From: Hesseltinella vesiculosa
Taxonomy: Eukaryota > Mucoromycota > Mucoromycetes > Mucorales > Cunninghamellaceae
Direction: 5' to 3'
DNA length: 64,000 nucleotides
Assembly (NCBI GenBank): GCA_002104935.1
Contig: MCGT01000002.1
Span: 930,001-994,000, forward strand
Part shown: positions 1 to 8,874 of the stretch, in pieces
Layout: each line of letters begins with the position of its first letter
Numbering within the stretch: the stretch's first letter is position 1
Translations under genes and position numbers: made by a program
The notes under the pieces: generated by a model
The model's database searches: none
The model's input: only the letters and a program-made list of their open reading frames with translations
Told to the model about the DNA's origin: nothing

Positions 1-20
1 TCTTCACCTTTTTTTGTTAC

Positions 21-1752
21 ATGACAGATCCAAAAACATACTTGCTACGCACAAAGGCCATTGATTGGGATTCAGCAGAACTATTTGCTTTGTATAAAAA
101 GAAGAAGCCAGACTTGGCCATTGCAGAATTAATTCCAATTATCTTGGATGAGTTAACAAGTACGGCTTTGCAGAAACCGGGCCTGGTAAGGGAGCTTGAC
201 CATTTGCAAAACACTTTCAAAGTAAGTGTGCTTTATCTTCTTAAAGACATAAGTGATAATGCTAACATGTTCTTTTTCTAGTTGATTTTGGATATCAATA
301 AAAGCCCTGCTTCTGGACATATGCCCGGATTGGGGGCCATTAAAGTTGGCACGTGGAAATCTCGCGATGTTTTCAACAATATCAATACTGTAAGTTTAGT
401 AGATGTGGGATAGATTAGTAACATTTTCCTTTGGATCAAACGACTTTACTAATATTTCTTTTGTGATGTAGCCGTGCAAGCGCAAACAACCTGATGCCAT
501 TGCCAAGGTAGGAAGAGATGAAGAGGAGGGTCACGGTGAGTGATATTCTTTTCGTTAATGTAGGATACCGTGTCTGTCAAGAAAGGCAAGAAGGAGTACA
601 ACTTCACGCCGCAGCCAACGCCCTCAGTATCAACGCACAAATCGAGAATCTCTGATGAGGACCGCGCCGTTCTTGCTCCGCTCTACTGTATCAAAATCAA
701 TGACCACCACTTGAATAACACACCGCAAACCGTATGTGATGCCTATGAAAAGAACTTGGAAGACCAGTCAATGAATGCGTCTCTTGTAAAGCGACCGCGT
801 GCCTTTGCATTCTTGAAGGATGCCCTCAACCAGCCTCTTGCCGATCTCCCTCGATTTCTTTGGGCTTATGACAAGCCCGATGGCTTGGATGTCAAGGATA
901 GCCAGCTTATTGATCTCATTCGACTTGTGCTCACAGACTTCACGGCAAACTGTAACAAGACTGACTTCCCTGTAAAAACTAACGAACGCACACCATATGT
1001 TGAATCTATCGTGCCGATCTTCAAGTATCTTTCCTCTGTCCAGCGCTCTGTTTCATTTGTCTGGTAAAAAAAAAAGATCGATGTTGATTTTTATTGATTT
1101 CATTTTACAGGTGCGAAAAAGGACTTCTCATTCCAAAGGCAACAAAACTAATGGATGGCATTGGCATGTCAGTGAGTGACAAAAAGGAGCGAGTGCCCAT
1201 GGAATCATCTGGGTAACGGCGTATATGTTTCCTGTGAAAGTTATACACCCACTGAGATTTTACTTTTACCGATTTTAGACTCGACGATGACATGCACACC
1301 AATGAAGACACCCTGAAGCTCCTGGAATACACGTCGATGTGCATCCAAGCCGAGAAGTCACACTACCAACAATCCTCCTATGCCACGTTTGTCAAACGAC
1401 GCCTGTTTGCAATTCAATTTGTCGGCTACAAGTTGACCCTCCTCACAACATTCATCGGGATGAACAATCTGTGGACGTGTTTGTTGGAAAGGACGGCAAC
1501 AATCCCATCTTGTTGGTCAGAGCGAATCTATTGGATCCAAGCCTTTGAATTGACCGTCAAGTTGATGGTAAGTACTTTAAAAATTGGAGGCACGCGACCC
1601 TGAGTTGCTCTTGTGTTTAGGATATGCTCGAAGACCAGGATCAAGTTACTGAGAAGCTCATCTCTGAGCACAATGGACTGGTCTCTGTGGCCAAGGAAGA
1701 CACGATGCGCCACCACGATCGCATGCAAGCGACTACCCCTCATCAACCATAG
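21..1752 (+). CDS. Unrecognised multi-exon protein (about 450 aa)
   Basis: Seven exons are inferred: 21-221, 282-389, 472-507, 564-1063, 1111-1212, 1279-1567 and 1621-1752, all with GT/AG borders that keep one frame. The first ATG lies directly after a pyrimidine-rich leader at position 21. The product is soluble, with no signal peptide or membrane segment, and carries a basic KKKKPDLA stretch early. The C-terminal third (about residues 320-430) is rich in aromatic residues (motifs such as SERIYWIQAFEL). I do not recognise a domain. The general look resembles the large set of hypothetical proteins restricted to Mucoromycota, but this is only an impression. The last 13 codons and the 3' flank are duplicated downstream (see the repeat at 1713-2020). 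The window starts only 20 bases upstream, so an upstream exon cannot be excluded. Confidence 0.7.
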
Positions 1753-2050
1753 TGGCCCTACCAATACCATTCCTCTTCCCGATTCTTTTCCCCGCTTCCC
1801 AAAGCACCTTTTTTTTTTTACTTCTGAAGCCCTCCAACCGTTCCTTGTAAATACTTTGATATAAGCCCACGATCGTATGCAAGCCACTGCCTCTTTTCAA
1901 CCGTAGTGGCCCTGCCAATACCATTCCTCTTCCCGATTCTTTTCCCCGCTTCCCAAGCACTCTTTTTTTTTTTTACTTCTGAATGTTCTCCAACCGCTCC
2001 TTGTAAATACTTTGATATAACCGATCATTCCTTTTAAATACTTTGAAATA
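1713..2050 (+). repeat. Tandem duplication of a gene 3' end, two copies of about 155 bp plus a remnant
   Basis: Copy A is about 1713-1866 and copy B about 1867-2020. They share CACGATCG.ATGCAAGC, the TAG stop region, a TACCATTCCTCTTCCCGA block, a poly(T) run and TACTTTGATATAA. Copy A contains the last codons and stop of the upstream gene. Copy B keeps the same frame and ends at an equivalent TAG. A third short remnant (CCTTTTAAATACTTTGAAATA) lies at about 2030-2050. The copies differ at scattered positions, so the duplication is not very recent. Confidence 0.9.
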
Positions 2051-2379
2051 AATCCCCCACCCCAATCATTTGCATACTCTGTGATCAACCTGGCTGCTCT
2101 CTGCTGTCCCAGACCTCTCAGGCTAGCCTTTTAGTGTCATTTAAAAGTCCTGATCGGATGAAAAAAAATGGGGTGGGCATAACAATAGGTCAGCTGCCCT
2201 GCCAGAATAGCAGGCCGAGTGGGCTTCTCTACACCTACACACTCTCGATTGTTGGGCATTTCATGATTAGATAGCAAGGAAGAGGTGGAAATTGAGAAAA
2301 AGGGGAGGGGGTGACGTTTTATTTGTTAGGCGAGGACAGTAGTTCAGTAATGTGAGCGAACGTAGTGACGATAAAAAAG
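2051..2379. other. Intergenic, no gene seen
   Basis: This is the space between the duplicated 3' flank and the convergent GET4 stop codon. I see no open frame of note. It should hold the GET4 polyadenylation region on the minus strand. Confidence 0.6.
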
Positions 2380-3652
2380 CTAGTCCAAGCCCAGAGAGGG
2401 AGCTGCGCTAGGGAGACTGCGATTGTCGTTGCCAGGGGCAGGGGCAGCAAAGAGGCTGTTCATGAGGTCTTGCATGATGTTACCTTGCTTCCGGGGCTTG
2501 GCAACATTGAAGAAGGTGGCGCCGATGTCGTCCATCAAGTCCTCGAATCCTTTTTGTTGTTTGTATAATGAGCTGTATGTTGATTTCAGTTCGTTGAACA
2601 GGTTGGCGCCGTCCCGTTGGACAGTCAGGAGCAGCAGCTGCACAAAGTTCAACCATGAGTCGCTGTAGCTGGTCACCTTGATCGTTTCACCAGCAGGAGT
2701 GAATTTAAAGTCGTGGCTCTGCTTCTTCTCGATATCGGTGGAGGCGAGGAATTCGGTCAGGGCAATCGTGGCATGGCGGATGCTCTTCATGGCAAGGTAT
2801 CTGATGCAAAAAAAGGGGTCAGGACCGTTTTTTTTCGGAGGCATCGAGAGAGATTGATACTTACTGAAGCACGACGCGAGTAATGTAGATACTTTTGGCT
2901 TGGCCATGGCCTTCGTTTTCAGCCCAATCGTTGGCGACTTGGGCCAGGACCTTGGCGCTATGATCCGTGCCGACGACAAGGTGTTCCTCGGCCAAGGCGA
3001 ATTTCTTTTCTTGATAGAGCAACGTGCCAACAAAATCGTGCAGTTCAGGGTCGCCTTCAGGGTATTTTCCATTCTTTTGAGTCCAACTAAGAAGTTGAAG
3101 AAAATAAAAAAGGGTGTCAGCCATCCTCCCATGTCTCCAATTGCTGTGGGCACTACCTGAATGCTTTGGAAATGAATTGTTTGCGGCCAGGCTCAGAAGA
3201 TGGGTACAAGTCGAGGAGATCTACCACACGATCTATTGGTCGAGATAAAGAGATTGGGAAGAGGGAGGTCAGTTGAGTTGGAGTCATGGCTGAGGTGGGG
3301 AGACGTTACTGAGTGACGTTTCATCCACAGGTAGGTCAGCTAATTTGTAGGTGTCGAGCATATAGTTTGCGAGATCCGATCCAGAAGATGACTGTCCATG
3401 CTTCATAAAAGATGTGGCGCCATCGTTGAGTAGATGAATCGTCTTTTTATATTGCTGTTGCTTGTTGTATCTTTGTCAAGCAGAAAAAAAAAGGTGAGTC
3501 CACCAAGGCGTGTTTTTAACTGGCATGCGAAGCTCATTTCTCATTTACCGTCGAGCCACCGTGCGATACATTTGATGTGCTTCATAATATTTGCCTTCAT
3601 TGATGGAGGCATTCAGCTTATCCAAGGTTTTACTCGTACCTTTCTGTGCCAT
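2380..3652 (-). CDS. GET4: Golgi-to-ER traffic protein 4 (GET4/TRC35)
   Basis: GET4 scaffolds the pre-targeting complex that hands tail-anchored membrane proteins from Sgt2 to Get3 in the cytosol. Five exons are inferred: 3652-3549, 3470-3310, 3232-3157, 3086-2865 and 2800-2380, giving 327 aa, the usual family length. The N-terminus has the family signature GKYYEAHQMYRT (about residues 20-31). Helical repeats follow, with the GTLLYQEKKFALAEEHLV segment near the middle and a WLNFVQLLLLTVQRDG segment matching the conserved C-terminal helix. The tail contains GNIMQDLMNSLF, like the GGLLGNLL tail of animal GET4. The start is chosen because exon 1 begins MAQKGTSKTL and leads straight into the conserved repeat. 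It lies convergent to the unrecognised gene at 21-1752. The stop codons of GET4 and of Arb1 do not overlap. Confidence 0.93.
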
Positions 3653-3732
3653 GATATTAGAAGAAAAAAAAATAGAGATGAAAGAAAGAAAAAAAAAAAA
3701 ACAAGCAGGCGGGACCAGTTTTTATTTCCTTT

Positions 3733-5278
3733 TTAGAAATCATCATCATCGTCGATGTTGGCGAACTGATCTATCATGTAAAAGCTGGGGTATACCTGGA
3801 AGCCACTTTCAATATACCAAAGGCCATTGGAGAGTTTCTTGAGAGTAGCCGTCATGACCATCCCTTCGACAAGATCCTGGGCGATGGCCGTGTCCAAAAA
3901 CAGGTCAGCCTGCTCGCCTGTGAGCTGGGCGGAGTGGTCAAGGAAATCAAAGGTGGCTCGGCACACATCGCTTTGCTCTTGACTATGAATGGACTTGAGC
4001 TTGACTTTACAATAGTGGCGCGTGTCGACGGTCTTGAGCTTGTCAGGTTGAGGAATGGCGGGGCGCACGGTTTCTTTGGCCTTGGCGAGCGAACTGAGAC
4101 CGCCAGCCAGCACGTCGTCCATGCAGGAGGCAGCAAGCTCCATCATTTTGGAGTTGCCCTTGGCCCAGTCGGGAATCACGTTCTCTTCTTTTTGCTGATC
4201 CACCATGGCTACGAGTTCTTGCTTTTCGCCGCCAAACACGACCCCACATGCGTTGTTGAACGTGCCAGGGAGCCGCATGCTGATCCGTTTGCACTTTGGC
4301 AGCTGATCCTTGGCCAAGGCGGCAATTTCGCGTGCGCGGCCAATGTCATCGGTGTAATCAGGACACACAGTGCGGATCTGCAGGTAGTTCAAAAAGGCAT
4401 CGACGAGGCCGGAGATGCTAGCGTAATCTTGGGAGGAGATGAAGTAGCCCGATGTGATAAAGTGATTGCCGAGATACACTTGCGCCACTTCACAGAAGCT
4501 GACGTACACGCCTTCTTCCAGCTCGTCGTCGTTGACCGTCACGCCAGCGGCTTCCTCTTGTAGGGTATCTTCGTCGGCTTCCTCTTCGTCAAACTTGTTC
4601 TTGACCTTGCCGCCGCCCAAGAAGGAGTTGGGTCCGATGTCGACACCGCCAAACCGCAGGTAGTCGTAAAACAAGGCAATGTTCTCTTGGCTGAATTTGT
4701 GGTTGCGTTTGTATTTCCAAATAGCATATTCCACGCGCTGAGACAATGGAATGGACCTGACAAGGGAGAAAAGGGACAAGTCAGATTTTCTTTGTTACGC
4801 GAAAAAAAAAATGAATGATGCTTACAGATCAAACGGATTGGTGACGAGATCTTCTTTGTACCGTTCTTCATAATCATCGGGGAGATCGGTGCCGGCTTCA
4901 GGCAGGTTTTTGTTCTTCTTCTTCTTGCGCTTCTTTTTCTTCTCGGGTTTGGGATCGTTGGGATTGTTGTTGTCCGTGGAAGTCGTAGCATCATCCTTGA
5001 GCATCACCGATGCCGGTGTCGATAGCCCTTCTGGAATCTGCACGCCCAATTCAGCAAACTTCTCATATACATGATTGCGCATCTCGTCTTCATTAAAATC
5101 TTCCATGGCTTTACGATTCTCCTCCATGATACGATCGCTAAAATAGGCAGTAAGAGACAAGGTTAAGCTGAACTTTACTGCCTGCTTGGCTGCAATGAAT
5201 GGATGATACCACTTACATAATGTCATGACGCTGTCCTTCATTCAGCTCGTCAAATCCTTCATCGTCAGCAGCTGCCAT
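3733..5278 (-). CDS. ARB1: Argonaute-siRNA chaperone (ARC) complex subunit Arb1
   Basis: In fission yeast Arb1 binds Argonaute with duplex siRNA, holds back passenger-strand release and is needed for RNAi-directed heterochromatin. Three exons are inferred: 5278-5217, 5137-4826 and 4756-3733, giving 465 aa. A lysine-rich stretch (PEKKKKRKKKKNK, about residues 85-100) is followed by the Arb1 core starting QRVEYAIWKYKRN, then FYDYLRFGGVDIGPN. Both are diagnostic blocks of the Arb1 family. The protein ends in an acidic NIDDDDDF tail. The ATG at 5278 opens with MAAADDEGFDEL and lies after a poly(T) leader on the minus strand. GET4 follows on the same strand, but the gap holds the GET4 start, so there is no shared transcript evidence. 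Family assignment rests on remembered motifs. Confidence 0.88.
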
Positions 5279-5819
5279 GATTACTGTACAAAAAAAAAAA
5301 AAAGAAAAACAAAAATGTACAGGAGGCACTGCTTCAAAGAAAAAGAGAATGTTATGAAAAATAAAACGCCGTCAGCACCTGGAGCGGCCGATCTGTCCGT
5401 TTTTTTTTAATACCTTGGTTCCTTTTGACTAGCTTCGCTACCTTGCTCTTTTTTCCAGAAAACATAGGTCATTCTGGCCTTTCTTTGTTTGTCTTGAATT
5501 GATTTTGCTTAAACTTGCGCGTGGCTAGGACAGCACTAGAGCTGCTGTATTGTTAATGGGTTGTATAGAACCCGAGCTGTTGTGTTTCGGGAAAATTGGA
5601 GAGCACTGGCCAGTTGGCGGTGCTTTGACAGGTAGAGCAACACCTGTGCTGTTGGTGACACTAGCTGGGTTGAGGGTGTATCAGGGGTGGAGGTGATTGA
5701 TGAGGCTGCCCCGTCAGGTACAGGAGACGAAGTGGTGGCCTACGCCAGACGTCCGAGCAGCTAGAATGGCAGCAATGGGGAGGGTGGATGAGCAGGTAGG
5801 TTATCTCTTTATATATTGG
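5279..5819. other. Intergenic, no gene seen
   Basis: This holds the Arb1 upstream region, with a poly(T) run on the minus strand beside the start codon. No open frame here has a recognisable product. Around 5520-5720 there are serine/proline/threonine-coding stretches on the minus strand that are repeatedly interrupted by stops. Confidence 0.5.
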
Positions 5820-6061
5820 ATGGCAGCATACATCGCTGCACAGCCAGCGATTGGCTAAGTTCATCGATGTGTTCAGTGAACTCTTTCTTGTTGTTGGGAC
5901 ATCACCAAGCTTAAGCTCCTTGGTTTCCTTGTCCTGGGCGTCGTCTGAAGAAGAAGAAAAAAACACATTCAATGCGCATGTGCGTTCCCATACTCATCAG
6001 GTTCATCTTTTGTATTTATTCGTACCTATGTCTTATTAGGAAGGCTTTCTTGAGTCGCCAT
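5820..6061 (-). pseudogene. Possible broken small gene
   Basis: On the minus strand an ATG at 6061 opens MATQESLPNKT and meets TAG exactly at a plausible donor (TAG|GTACGA). About 70 bp further a pyrimidine tract ending CTTCTTCAG leads into DDAQDKETKELKLGD. The coding look then moves to another frame (KKEFTEHIDELSQSLAVQ) before stops. This pattern of a good start, intron-like signals, an in-frame stop and a frame change suggests a decayed small gene. I cannot name the family. It may instead be a chance arrangement. Confidence 0.3.
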
Positions 6062-7100
6062 TGTGAGTACATGCAAGAAAAAAGGACGGGGAAGAAAAAA
6101 ACGCGAAAGAACACGCCAACCACGGCATATTTATTGGTGTGGCTCCTGAATTCTCATACTCAAATTTATTTGCGATGATGTACTGTACTGGAACAACCTA
6201 AAGAATGATGCCAGTGATGTCGTCAAGTCGTGCAAGCAGCTCATGCAATATTACGTCGCAAAAAAAAGGGCGCTATCCATTCTGCTGATTGGGATCAAAC
6301 GGAGTTTAAAAAGGTTGACAGGTCGCAAGTGACAGTTTTTTCTAGTTCTTTTCTCTTTTTTTTTTGTATTTGTATAGTGGTCGCCAAAGCTCACGGATTC
6401 ATGTACGTGCAGAAAAGCGATTCTTACTTTTTTTGCATTCATCCATGCTTCAGGCATGTTCGTAGGCATGGTGCTAGCGAACTTTCTCCCTGGAAGCAGT
6501 CCCTGAAGGCCACGCGGAGGCGCTCTTGCTCTGACAATGTCCGATAATCAGCAATAGCCTTTTAGCTGCTCAGTGACGCACACAGAAGCAACACATGGCA
6601 AGTGAGGCAGCCATAGCCACCATGCCAAGGATGCTGCTCATCTTTTGCGTCTCTTCTTCTGTTAGACACACTGCTCTATACCTTGGATCGGTGGGTGACG
6701 ATGCAGGCTGTCAGTGGGAGTCCCACGTACATCGAATGCTGTCGTGGTGCACGTTTTTGAAGAATGTATTGCAGTAGCCTGTATAACTCCGGGCAGCAAC
6801 TCAATATCACACACGCGACAGCAGAAATGAAATCACTGTTCACGAGCCAATCTTGGGAGGGTTTGTTCCATGGTGGCGAGAAATCATGAGCCGCAGGGCA
6901 TTATTTTTTTGTTTACTGCAAAACAGGCGGGTAATTTTTTTTTTCTTTCATGATTTTCTGATTTTATTTTAACCTTTGCAACGGACCAAACTCAAATCGG
7001 AAAAAACGTCATTGAAAGCGAGCCACTTTTTTTTTTTTTTTCCTTGTCCAAGTTTGTCTTTTTTTAAAATACCTTTTACGCAGTCATTTGATATACCGAG
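6062..7100. other. Gene-poor stretch upstream of the ankyrin gene
   Basis: No intact gene is visible. On the minus strand between about 6140 and 6780 there are short coding-like fragments (for example TEEETQKMSSILGMVAMAA and ELLARLDDITGIIL ending in a stop). I could not join them with credible introns. The last 200 bases are A/T homopolymer-rich and are probably the promoter of the gene at 7101. Confidence 0.4.
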
Positions 7101-8693
7101 ATGCCTACTTTTTTAGCCAATGCGTTAAAGACGATCCCTCCTAACCTCAAGGAAACGGTCGCGCCGACGGAGGAGTCGGCCATTGAACCCCGCCACCATG
7201 AGCTCATCTTCAACCAGGATGACCCAGCCAGCCCGATCTTTGATTTTTCGTCATCAAAGTTAGCTGACACACTTGCTCAGCGGCTGGAAAAAGTGATGGT
7301 CAAGAATCAGTCTTCCAACCCTAGGCTACCATCACCGCTCGGCCAGACACAGTCGAGGCCATGGACGCCGGTGGAGGAGGAACAAAAGCCGCGGGTGGAA
7401 GAGCCTCGGCCGAAGAAGGAGTCGAAATTTTCGCTGCCCATGCTGGACACGGCGATGAAAAGCACCGACTCTTTCTTCTCGGCAAAGAAGCACAGCCGAA
7501 GCCAGTCCGCCAGCTCCCAAGGCAAGCACGGCCGCAGCCTGTCGATCAGCACCCAAGACATGCTCATGGCCACCACTGGCAGCAAAAACTGCAGCATCTG
7601 GCATGCAGCCGAAGAAGGCAATTACGACGCCTTGAAGGCCCACTTGGACGGCTGCTCCAGCCCGCGTGAGCTGAAAGCCATGGTGAATGGCCGCGACCCA
7701 TCGACGGATGCCTCGCTGCTGCACTTGGTCATCACGCATGCCAACCCGCCCTTGACGGCTTTTTCCACCACATCCACCGTCACGCCGCACCATCCAATGC
7801 CCCCACCCTCGCAGTACGCCACCAGCGCACCTGAGACTCGCCTGGCTATGGTGCGCCTGTTGCTCGAGAGCGGAGCCGACGCCTCGTCCACCAATGTCTA
7901 CAATGTCCAACCCATCCACATGGTCTCGCTCCACTTTCCTCTGCATGCCGTCTCCTTTTTGAAGGCCTTGCTCGAGTTTGGCGCCAACATCCACGCGCGC
8001 GACGGCGATGGCTGGACTCCTCTTCACTATGCCGCCCGCTTCTGCCAGCCACCCAAGGAAGCCATGCAGCTGCTGGTCGAGCACGGCGCAGATGTCAATG
8101 CCGTCGATGACTCGAACCACAAGAGCTGCCTGTACGGTCTGATTGCCAACGGTGACCACCTTGCCTGCTTCCAGTGGATGGTCGAACATGGCCAGGCCAA
8201 CATCCAGTCGCGCGGCCTGTTCACCTTTTTCTACTCGTCGTCTCCGACATCGACCCTGGCCTCGCCCTCCTCTGTGTCTGTGGCTGCTGCTGCTGCTGTC
8301 TCGTCTGCGTCGTCGGCCGTCTCTGCTCACCAGCAACAAGCGTCCTTGATCTTCCAGACCATCAAATATGCACGCATCCAGATCCTTCGCTACTTGGTCG
8401 ACACCCAGACCCACCAATTGCGCTTGGTAGTGTCAGGTGAAGAGGTAGAACAGGCCAAAGCCGTGCTTGAACAGGCCACCACCGAACACCCATCCCAATC
8501 GTTAGAGCTGCTCGAGGAGCTCGACCGACTGTCCCAGCTTCTGGAATCCATCCCTCAATCCCTTGTCTGGCAATCCAAACACGGCTCTGTCACGTCTCCT
8601 ACCAAGCGACGCAACCTGGCCACGCCCTCCCATCGCTCCTCGGTGCTTCGCTCTCTCAGCCAATTCCTCATGAAACACAAGCGCCCATCGTAA
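7101..8693 (+). CDS. Ankyrin-repeat protein
   Basis: This is a single-exon gene of 530 aa, unusual in this intron-rich window. The first 150 residues are low-complexity and charged, with PRPKKESKF and serine-rich segments. Ankyrin repeats follow between about residues 155 and 370. Clear repeat cores are SIWHAAEEGNYDALKAHL, MVRLLLESGADASSTN, LKALLEFGANIHARDGDG-WTPLHYAARF and MQLLVEHGADVNAVDD. A Ser/Ala-rich linker (about 385-420) and a charged C-terminal part end in LSQFLMKHKRPS. Ankyrin stacks bind partner proteins; the partner here is unknown. No membrane segment or catalytic domain is visible. The upstream region has long poly(T) runs. The following gene is convergent. Confidence 0.85.
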   Translation: MPTFLANALKTIPPNLKETVAPTEESAIEPRHHELIFNQDDPASPIFDFSSSKLADTLAQRLEKVMVKNQSSNPRLPSPLGQTQSRPWTPVEEEQKPRVEEPRPKKESKFSLPMLDTAMKSTDSFFSAKKHSRSQSASSQGKHGRSLSISTQDMLMATTGSKNCSIWHAAEEGNYDALKAHLDGCSSPRELKAMVNGRDPSTDASLLHLVITHANPPLTAFSTTSTVTPHHPMPPPSQYATSAPETRLAMVRLLLESGADASSTNVYNVQPIHMVSLHFPLHAVSFLKALLEFGANIHARDGDGWTPLHYAARFCQPPKEAMQLLVEHGADVNAVDDSNHKSCLYGLIANGDHLACFQWMVEHGQANIQSRGLFTFFYSSSPTSTLASPSSVSVAAAAAVSSASSAVSAHQQQASLIFQTIKYARIQILRYLVDTQTHQLRLVVSGEEVEQAKAVLEQATTEHPSQSLELLEELDRLSQLLESIPQSLVWQSKHGSVTSPTKRRNLATPSHRSSVLRSLSQFLMKHKRPS

Positions 8694-8874
8694 ATCTCCA
8701 TCTTCCTTTTTTCTTGCATGTCTTCCAATTTTTTTTGCATCCTCCTCCATTTTTTTTAAAATCCCTGTATGTTTTTGTCTTCAATGCCATAAAGTATTTT
8801 TCTATTCAACAAAAAAAAAAAAAGGCTTGCATGGTGGTATCTGGTTTTAATTCACGTGGACTTTCGACAAGGTC

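Noticed and set aside
7332..8417. 361-codon minus-strand frame opposite the ankyrin gene
   Set aside because: It is antisense to clear ankyrin repeats; composition (Arg/Gly-rich) is that of a shadow frame.
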